Part shown: positions 15,801 through 20,881 of the stretch, piece after piece
Numbering within the stretch: position 1 is the first letter of the stretch
Layout: every line of letters starts with the position of its first letter
Source: a virus
IMG/VR virus record: IMGVR_UViG_3300032194_000244
Coordinates: 1 to 20,881 of that record
Strand: one strand, 5' to 3'
DNA: 20,881 nt
Notes under the pieces: generated by a model
The model's input: only the letters and a program-made list of their open reading frames with translations
Databases searched by the model: none
Told to the model about the DNA's origin: nothing
Position numbers and translations under genes: made by a program

Positions 15801-16645
15801 CTTCCACCGCCATATGGTGGGGTAAAGGTTAGAGTTGATGCTCCATCTACCTCTGGATATGCAGATAGCTCTAGAGTTGTTCCATCAACAATAGATGCAA
15901 CTATAGTTCCTTCTGCAATTCCTGTTCCTGTTACTACGGAGTTTACTAAGATAGTTGATGTATCACTTACCGTGACGTTATAATCGATAGTTGATAATGT
16001 AGTAGCAGAAGTGGTCGCTCCATATAATCCGAGAACGGTTCCTTGTGTGTAACCAGTTCCGTATTGTTCTACAGTAACAGAACTTACATTACCGTTTTCA
16101 TCGACAGTGATGGTGAAAATGGCATCATCATTTCCAGCACCCGAAATAACATATGGATAAAGACCATTATATGATCCTTCTGTATATCCAGATCCAGCAT
16201 TGGTTATAGAACCAACCCAATCTGTTACCGAGATGTCAACAGTAGCACCAGAACCACTTCCACCCAAAAGAGGAATATTAGTGTAATCACCTATACTGTA
16301 ACTAGAACCAGGAGATGTAATAGTTAGATTTTCGTCTGCAAGAAAATACTTTCTTAAGTTTACATCTGTATAGTATACAGTTCCTGTAAGTGCTAAATCT
16401 ACAATGTCCTTATCAGATGATGCAGCAGATAGAACACCAAGAGTTTTTCTATACAGACCTAAAGAATTTTCACTATCATATGCAAACGACGGCGCGGAAA
16501 CTGTGCCATCTAATAATAGAATTCCCCCAAAAGTTTGAGAGGCTGAACCAGAGGAAAGATTGTATAAATCTTGTCCAATGGAGTTGATCGTTTGCCTTTG
16601 AATTTCAAAGGTATCTGTCTTTGCAACGGATCTAAGAACTGCCAT
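12848..16645 (-). CDS. Tail-fibre-like structural protein, 1265 residues, with duplicated module
   Basis: A large mosaic virion protein, most likely a fibre or baseplate appendage. The N-terminus (MAVLRSVAKTDTFEIQRQ, then APSFAYDSENSLGLYR) resembles the conserved head of cyanophage structural proteins and probably anchors the protein to the virion. Residues ~110-310 hold several GYT-type repeats (GSGYTEGSY, GTGYTQGTV, GNGYAVGD). Residues ~413-502 look like a cupredoxin fold without metal ligands. Residues ~510-650 are low-complexity Thr/Ser/Val strands typical of trimeric fibres. A 69-residue module with SLGGVRDVDGNTYI occurs twice, at 680-748 and 989-1057, 41 of 69 residues identical. The start at 16645 is preceded by GAGAG about 10 bases upstream, inside the preceding gene. 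The stop is TAG, 11 bases before the next gene. Structural role is strongly supported; its place in the virion is not. Confidence 0.85.
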   Translation of the reverse strand: MAVLRSVAKTDTFEIQRQTINSIGQDLYNLSSGSASQTFGGILLLDGTVSAPSFAYDSENSLGLYRKTLGVLSAASSDKDIVDLALTGTVYYTDVNLRKYFLADENLTITSPGSSYSIGDYTNIPLLGGSGSGATVDISVTDWVGSITNAGSGYTEGSYNGLYPYVISGAGNDDAIFTITVDENGNVSSVTVEQYGTGYTQGTVLGLYGATTSATTLSTIDYNVTVSDTSTILVNSVVTGTGIAEGTIVASIVDGTTLELSAYPEVDGASTLTFTPPYGGGSNFQFTISAVAGVGVVTVTDGGNGYAVGDTLTVADASLTVPIEYVVSDLSVQRLTFVETIAAGTFSVGGTLEISTLDGTQYNIVEIETSGGNITSVVLQDSFFASTELVAYNGSATPTYTVDVVTEEFRAGIDIGDGNGAQFTPNLTLYEDATYEFTYAASNTFTLSETQDGPTEYAPSTVIRDTENYTLTVTVTDSFPSTLYYFSTDNPSYGGSSSITIDPNNPSPPGTGFQVLVSTISILDSVALDIIDGSVTALDVITQELTATTGTVSTLTSTSGDVESLKVTTLEDKGSGIAVTTGGSTNITLTPGNSVNVGGALSIESATGNLTTSGVLKSTGSINSNDQLQISTNEIASLGTSDVVLAPIANTNAKVSGTMSLIIPSGTIDERPQGAKAESGSIRFNTETQQYEGYNGIAAAWSSLGGVRDVDGNTYILAEEFTGANDNTFWFYNGGTNSLTISQTEINLKSANKFKSTDVSTYTAWAANTYYGLGEFLYQDTNVYEVTVAGLSDAIAPTHETGAVSANGGTPTIAGAIAAFDVSTPSGNNAVGTYSYDDTYGAAQFEIVFQLGTVEVNLLSQGTGGYSTSGGGADNIITIPGSVIGGTDGVDNLTITITEIAVALELTWYGTTAGNIEFEDVNEVIFTDSTIHASNTVTGRDLLITGEEIEGDGNLSIKIPDGSNLVVTATGSLAVPVGDNLQRGTPVAGSIRYNNEINQYEGYNAAASNWSSLGGVRDVDGNTYIIPESSAGANENILYFYNNDDNTLQVTQSEVLFGTIDTITSTSNALNINVENVTFNNLHSGIDVSDATTTLVYSSVNNLDFGLSTGLTVDTVLRLNDAGEILLNKGFGTGVFEGVTFIDAFLKTFELDDIQIKTDDVVLTKGTTDTGSVVLYDPTEAKSTKVIVTAYNTVTEDIHTEEISAIVKGTDLYTVEYGTNKTVNLFDTTVDLNATGKVRLSLALDASITTGDIVNITVVRTNVKK
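13475..13681 (-). repeat. SLGGVRDVDGNTYI module, copy 2
   Basis: A 69-residue internal module (residues 989-1057) running from GSIRYN to TQSEVLF. Both copies are preceded by a similar 'SGTMSLIIPSG' / 'TGSLAVPVG' strand, so the duplicated unit may be a little longer than 69 residues. Confidence 0.85.
14402..14608 (-). repeat. SLGGVRDVDGNTYI module, copy 1
   Basis: A 69-residue internal module (residues 680-748 of the 1265-residue fibre) running from GSIRFN to SQTEINL. It is 41/69 identical to copy 2 with no gaps. The invariant core is WSSLGGVRDVDGNTYI. I know this module from other cyanophage structural proteins. Confidence 0.85.
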
Positions 16646-16838
16646 TTTTGATTAACTCTCTCAGTAGTGATTTAATTTCAGAGATTTCATTCTTCAACAT
16701 ATTTATGTCATCCAACGCGGAATTGAGACGCTTCAACTTGCGCCTAGATTCGATGGCAGAACTGTCATGATTCAAGATGGCACCTGTGGTCTCGTCTCTA
16801 ACGAGACCATCATGCCCTTCAACTTTGATGTATCCCAT
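16632..16838 (-). CDS. Small coiled-coil protein, conserved in T4-like marine phages
   Basis: A 68-residue protein of unknown function. The N-terminus reads MGYIKVEGHDGLVRDETTGA, followed by ILNHDSS. I recall this 'KVEGHxxLVRDxxTGAI' pattern from short hypothetical proteins of cyanophages and pelagiphages. The rest (about residues 28-63) is charged and heptad-like, with hydrophobic L/I/M residues spaced as in a short coiled coil. A role as an oligomerising or connector component is possible but is inference. The gene starts 9 bases after the DUF4815 gene ends, with no clear Shine-Dalgarno sequence, so it probably depends on readthrough translation. Its last 14 bases overlap the start of the 1265-residue fibre gene. 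Its early codons contain a perfect 8-bp hairpin (16788-16808). Confidence 0.8.
   Translation of the reverse strand: MGYIKVEGHDGLVRDETTGAILNHDSSAIESRRKLKRLNSALDDINMLKNEISEIKSLLRELIKNGSS
16700..16707 (-). promoter_or_regulatory. Possible late promoter CATAAATA inside the coiled-coil gene
   Basis: CATAAATA on the minus strand lies 54 bases before the start of the 1265-residue fibre gene. It is also simply part of the codons for Asp-Ile-Asn-Met, so chance is a real alternative. It is listed because every other match I saw sits just upstream of a gene start. Confidence 0.3.
16788..16808 (-). other. Perfect 8-bp inverted repeat (RNA hairpin)
   Basis: GGTCTCGT and ACGAGACC are exact complements around a 5-base loop. 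In the message this is a GC-rich hairpin within the early codons (Gly-Leu-Val-Arg-Asp-Glu-Thr) of the 68-residue gene. No U-run follows on the minus strand, so it is not a standard intrinsic terminator. Confidence 0.6.
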
Positions 16839-16847
16839 ACGCGGAAA

Positions 16848-19800
16848 TTAGAAAGATGCTACTGCTCTAATGTCTTGGATTTTAGGAGCAAATGCTGGAT
16901 CAACAGTCTTCATTACAATCTTAATTGCAAATGAAGAGAATTCTGGAAGATCCGCAACACTGTACTTCAACTCTTGATATGAAGATTGCTTTTCAACTGA
17001 TCCAGAAATACTGTTTTCGCTAGAAGCGATTTCTAATGTATCTGGATCTCCATTGGAATTGAAATATTCCCAATCAATGTCTTCAAAGTTTTCTTGACTA
17101 GATGCTTTCTTAAATCTATAGAGAACTCTGATGTTTGAAATATCTTTGACGTTAGCAGTTAGTCTAACATCAACAGATGTTCCAGGATTTGCGATGAATA
17201 CTTCCTTAGTTACATACTTAGCAATTCCCGAACTATTCTTAGAAGAATTTTCGGCAACAAAATCAATACCATCGGAATATGTAATACTTCCAACTTCTAG
17301 ATAAGAAGCATCAGTATCTTCCTGTGAAGCATACTTAACAAAATCACCTACACGGAAGATATCAGAAACTTGTTCTGAAGTTTGAGCATTTCTTGAGAAT
17401 GCCGCATTATCAATAATTCTTCCATTGAAGTCACCATTAATTGGTTGAATATCAACTCTCAATCTTAACTCTTGTGTTTTATTGTTCCAAATTACTGCTT
17501 TACCTGTAATCTTATTATCATAAGTTTGAAGAATAACAGATGGGTTGCGAGCAACAATAGTAGCACCATCTTCAATATCAAAGAATAGTTCTACTGGGTT
17601 TGAATCAACAGTAACATTAGTTAGAGATGCTTGATTACCTAGAGAAACACCTTCTCCAATCTGGAAGAACTGTGATGTCTTGACACGAACATAAACAACT
17701 GCACCATTAACTCTAGCAATAGTTCCTGATGCTTTGGTTGTTTTACCTTTGATTGTTTGACCAGCTTGAATTTCAGTTTCACCATTTCCAGCAAGTTGGA
17801 ATTGGTATACTGGATAGAATTTAATAATCTGGTCTCTTCTGCCAAATCTGTCTTCTTGACCAGAAGCATTTTCAATTCTAGTGCTAGAAGTTTTGACTGA
17901 AGCACTAGACAAGTCGATCATGGGAGAAAGATGGGAGACTGTCGAAGACAGAACCATCTTATATTCTAAAGATTGATCAATGTTGTTTAGTGTCTCATTG
18001 ATTTCTGATGCAACTAGTTTTTGATTTGTGAAGTATTGTGATTCATTCAAGAAAGTTCTTTCATATCCAGTTTGTGAATATGATGTATAATTTGTTGTCG
18101 AAGAATCAACAGGAACTACATTGGTAGTCTTAACATAGTTCTCAAGTTTTGTTCCCGTGAAAGAGAGGTAATTTACTTGAGGATATAAAGTTTCAAACTT
18201 TCTATTGTGTGATGCATAAACCATTGTTCCACCACCGAATGCATTACTAGAAGCATCCGCAGTAGAAGTAATGTTGTATGTGTCAACACCACTATTAGAA
18301 ACTTGGAAGAGATTGCTATTCAGAATGTCAGCAGTAACGCCTCCAGTCTCCAGTGCTGATCTATAGAAAACATAAGACTTTCCAGATGTTTCAAAACCAT
18401 GATCTCTGTGATTAACTTTTACCAATGCATTGTTATTTTTAAACAACCTAGATGATGCATTTGTATTTGCACTGGCATTACTTTCAAATGGATTGGTTTC
18501 TAAAAGTTCATATCCAAGATTGTCATTTTTCAAACGCAACTCTGCTGGTTTTGAGATATCAAATTCTGCACGATATAGAGTGAATTTAAGATCTTCAAAA
18601 ATGTCTTCTGTCCAACTTTCAGTATTTTGAGACTTATAAACAGATCCAAGAGAAGGTTGTGATGTAATGACAGTGCTAGTAGCGATATCAGTAGCACCTA
18701 GTTTAGATGCCCATAACATATAATCGGTAGAATCTGTTTCTACAACAAGAGCATACTCACTACCATCTTGTAGATAAACTGGATTTTCAAACTCGAAGAA
18801 TGTTGGAGTTGTGGATTGCGTAACTCCTTCATTATCGACCGCTACGCCCATTCTAACTGCTGGTGTATCAATCTCAATGAAGGTCTGGATTTCGCATCCT
18901 CCAGCGCCATTTCCGACGCCTTTGACGACGACTGAAGGAGCTTCGGTATATCCAAATCCAGAAAGTGAGACTTCTGCATTGTAAATCTTACCACCTGATA
19001 CTTTAATAGCAGCAGTAGCAGTAGAACCACCAGGAAGTTGTGGACTTTCGATAGTTAAAATTGCACTATCATAATTTTGTCCAGGGTTAGTAACTCTAAC
19101 TTTAGAAACTTTTCCACTGTCCTTAGCAATGGTAATTTTTCCAGTGGTTCCTTGTGTAGCATTTGCTGTAGTTACAGAAGGTATTGATAGATCTTCATTC
19201 TGGACAAATGACTTACCATTATGATTACTGAGGACAAATGTATAAACTTGTTCGTTAGTAAGACTATATTTTCCAACCGCAGAAGCAACCAACTCTACAT
19301 TGTTCTTATCAAAGATTTTGAGAATTGGACCAGAAGCAGCAGATGTTACACCAGTAACATTCTCACCTTTAAATACAGCAACGTCGCTGTTTGCATAACA
19401 CTTGATAAAGGTGTTTGGTGATAGTGTTTTTTCAGATCCAGGAACAATATTTTTTCCTGGTTTTTCTGCATCCACATTAGTGATGTATGTCTTGACTGGA
19501 ATATTAGTGCTCTTCTTACTGAAGTAAAGGTCAACACCAGTTACAAAACAACCACCTTCTAAGTTCTCAACCTTGAAAGTTTGCGCTAGTGGATTAGGTC
19601 TGACAGGGTTATCAGTGTTGCTTTCGATTAACTGAACACCTTCATTAGACTTGAAGTAAGAAGGTTTAGTCGAAACAATGCTGCCTGGGTTTTCTGGTAG
19701 AATACCAGTAGCATAATACTTGACCTCAGTGTAGCTATCTACTTCTTCCTTAGATGCATTACTTGCACTTGAAGTAAATCTAAACGTTAAGATACCAGAA

Positions 19801-20881
19801 GTAATAGATACTTCTTCTGCACTTGTATCATATCCAACTGTATCAACATCTCCAGTCCAAGTTGCATTTTCTAGTGGTGGATATCCAGCAGGAAGAATAA
19901 TCAGACCAGATGCATTTCCATATTCATCAGTTGTGATAGGACCATTGAATGCTGATAAAGAGCTACCAGCGATGCCAGTAAATCTTAGATCTGGATTTAC
20001 CCAACGATTAATATTTCTTCCTTCTAGGAAGACATACATCTTCGTATTGGGCTTCATTCTTCTGATAACATATTTAATAGGAAGACTTCTTGCAAAGAAT
20101 GAAAGGGAATTTGAAACCAGATTGCCTCTCACATTTTTAGTTTGAACTCCTTTACCAACATCATTATTTTGTGGACTGATATTAGAAGAACTTCCTAGAG
20201 ATGCTGCCTGAACCGTTGCAGAAGATTGTTGAGTATTTACTTCACCCAAAGAGTTGATTGAAGTAAATGAAGGTGCGGAACCAACCCAATTAACTACAAA
20301 TGAATTGTGGATACTAGAAAAACTTTCTTTAACATTATCTTTCGCCAAGAAAATGTTGAACAAACTAGTATTAGTATCAACTACCAATGGTTCCTCATTT
20401 TGATCATACCATTGATCAATAGATGGAGACAATTCACCATCTCCAACGTACTGGAGAACTACAAATGGATTTGGATTAATTTTTGTAGATGCAAACTCAT
20501 TCCCCAGAAGATCCAATTGAGAATATGGTAACGTTACCACATCACCAGTTTTCTTATATCCAGAAACTGCTCTCTGATCTTCTCTTACGTTGACTTCGAC
20601 TAGTTTGATGTTGTCTTCTTTTGATTGTGGGCGAAGAACAGATTGCTGTGGATCAACAGCACATGTGTAATCAAGTGAAGTTAGATTACCAACACTATGT
20701 GCTTCGAAGTTATCAACAAAGAAACCAGACTTAAATCTGTCAAGACCCACTTCATCTTTGACCTGCATATTGAGAGCTTGCTGCTCAAGAATACTAAGAG
20801 TAGTATAATACTCAAGACGCTCAATACGCTTCTCCAGTTTACCGATGTCACGCATTGTGTAACGACGGTTATCAACAGGAG
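16848..20881 (-). CDS. DUF4815-type virion structural protein, 5' end missing
   Basis: Large phage structural protein, probably part of the baseplate or of the fibre attachment region. The first methionine in the window (20855) is not the real start, because the frame stays open to the edge and adds PVDNRRYT before MRDIGKLEKR. The fragment is 1343 residues and ends at TAA (16848-16850). The segment RRYTMRDIGKLEKRIERLEY, followed by a likely coiled coil, is a hallmark I know from DUF4815 proteins of marine T4-like phages. Around fragment residue 430, PLAQTF and GGCFVTGVDLYFSKK form the usual 'virion adhesin-like' block of this family. Residues ~585-660 carry a GYT-type beta repeat also found in the two fibres downstream. 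It lies first in the tail-fibre operon, with 9 bases to the next gene. The family is confident. The exact T4 counterpart is not known to me and the missing N-terminus cannot be judged. Confidence 0.85.
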   Translation of the reverse strand, partial: PVDNRRYTMRDIGKLEKRIERLEYYTTLSILEQQALNMQVKDEVGLDRFKSGFFVDNFEAHSVGNLTSLDYTCAVDPQQSVLRPQSKEDNIKLVEVNVREDQRAVSGYKKTGDVVTLPYSQLDLLGNEFASTKINPNPFVVLQYVGDGELSPSIDQWYDQNEEPLVVDTNTSLFNIFLAKDNVKESFSSIHNSFVVNWVGSAPSFTSINSLGEVNTQQSSATVQAASLGSSSNISPQNNDVGKGVQTKNVRGNLVSNSLSFFARSLPIKYVIRRMKPNTKMYVFLEGRNINRWVNPDLRFTGIAGSSLSAFNGPITTDEYGNASGLIILPAGYPPLENATWTGDVDTVGYDTSAEEVSITSGILTFRFTSSASNASKEEVDSYTEVKYYATGILPENPGSIVSTKPSYFKSNEGVQLIESNTDNPVRPNPLAQTFKVENLEGGCFVTGVDLYFSKKSTNIPVKTYITNVDAEKPGKNIVPGSEKTLSPNTFIKCYANSDVAVFKGENVTGVTSAASGPILKIFDKNNVELVASAVGKYSLTNEQVYTFVLSNHNGKSFVQNEDLSIPSVTTANATQGTTGKITIAKDSGKVSKVRVTNPGQNYDSAILTIESPQLPGGSTATAAIKVSGGKIYNAEVSLSGFGYTEAPSVVVKGVGNGAGGCEIQTFIEIDTPAVRMGVAVDNEGVTQSTTPTFFEFENPVYLQDGSEYALVVETDSTDYMLWASKLGATDIATSTVITSQPSLGSVYKSQNTESWTEDIFEDLKFTLYRAEFDISKPAELRLKNDNLGYELLETNPFESNASANTNASSRLFKNNNALVKVNHRDHGFETSGKSYVFYRSALETGGVTADILNSNLFQVSNSGVDTYNITSTADASSNAFGGGTMVYASHNRKFETLYPQVNYLSFTGTKLENYVKTTNVVPVDSSTTNYTSYSQTGYERTFLNESQYFTNQKLVASEINETLNNIDQSLEYKMVLSSTVSHLSPMIDLSSASVKTSSTRIENASGQEDRFGRRDQIIKFYPVYQFQLAGNGETEIQAGQTIKGKTTKASGTIARVNGAVVYVRVKTSQFFQIGEGVSLGNQASLTNVTVDSNPVELFFDIEDGATIVARNPSVILQTYDNKITGKAVIWNNKTQELRLRVDIQPINGDFNGRIIDNAAFSRNAQTSEQVSDIFRVGDFVKYASQEDTDASYLEVGSITYSDGIDFVAENSSKNSSGIAKYVTKEVFIANPGTSVDVRLTANVKDISNIRVLYRFKKASSQENFEDIDWEYFNSNGDPDTLEIASSENSISGSVEKQSSYQELKYSVADLPEFSSFAIKIVMKTVDPAFAPKIQDIRAVASF

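Noticed and set aside
20853-20855. ATG at 20855 as the true start of the DUF4815 protein.
   Set aside because: The frame remains open upstream to the edge and the residues before it (NRRYT) belong to the conserved RRYTMRDIG block.
1-20881. tRNA genes, mobile elements or attachment sites.
   Set aside because: No cloverleaf-like sequence, transposase or integrase frame, or terminal repeats were seen. Coding density leaves no room for them.

Overview
The window reads as part of the late structural (tail-fibre) module of a T4-like marine cyanophage, or a close relative infecting another marine bacterium. The DNA is AT-rich and gene-dense. Every supportable gene lies on the minus strand, so gene order below runs from the right end to the left end. 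The assignment rests on recognisable protein families: a DUF4815-type virion protein with an RRYTMRDIGKLEKR segment, very large mosaic tail-fibre proteins with SLGGVRDVDGNTY and C(K/R)RDIG modules, T4-type late promoter boxes (NATAAATA), and a downstream pair of 2-oxoglutarate/Fe(II) oxygenase-like proteins. No tRNA, integrase, transposase, CRISPR array or photosynthesis gene was seen. No search could be run, so all family calls come from reading the sequence.

Right part (20881 to about 12333): a DUF4815-type structural protein cut by the window edge, a 68-residue coiled-coil protein, a 1265-residue fibre-like protein whose start overlaps the end of the coiled-coil gene, and a 167-residue putative structural protein. 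These are packed with gaps of about 10 bases or overlaps, as in one transcription unit.

Middle (12274 to 3263): one 3003-residue tail-fibre protein fills nearly half the window. In order it holds an N-terminal attachment-like region, GYT-type beta repeats, a beta-helix-like segment, three C-(K/R)-RDIG modules, more GYT repeats, T4 long-tail-fibre-like DAD-x-LDG repeats flanking a pyocin-knob-like domain, and an Asn/Gly-rich distal part with a compact tip. It has its own late promoter candidate.

Left part (3222 to 1): three tandem paralogues of about 185 residues that look like small fibre or tip proteins, a 106-residue protein with the C-terminal signature of phage tail or fibre assembly chaperones behind a perfect TATAAATA box, a DUF6445-like 2OG-Fe(II) oxygenase with an HxD...H...R triad, and the N-terminal 151 residues of a second oxygenase-like protein cut by the left edge. 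The likely joint role is building a host-recognition apparatus: the large proteins form baseplate-attached fibres, the small paralogues may decorate or diversify the tip, the 106-residue protein may assist folding, and the oxygenases may modify virion or host proteins. The last two roles are inference.

There is no gene-free stretch longer than about 60 bases. The most interesting features are the paralogue triplet, the oxygenase pair downstream of the fibre genes, the thrice-repeated Cys-containing RDIG module, and a cupredoxin-like domain that appears to have lost its copper ligands.
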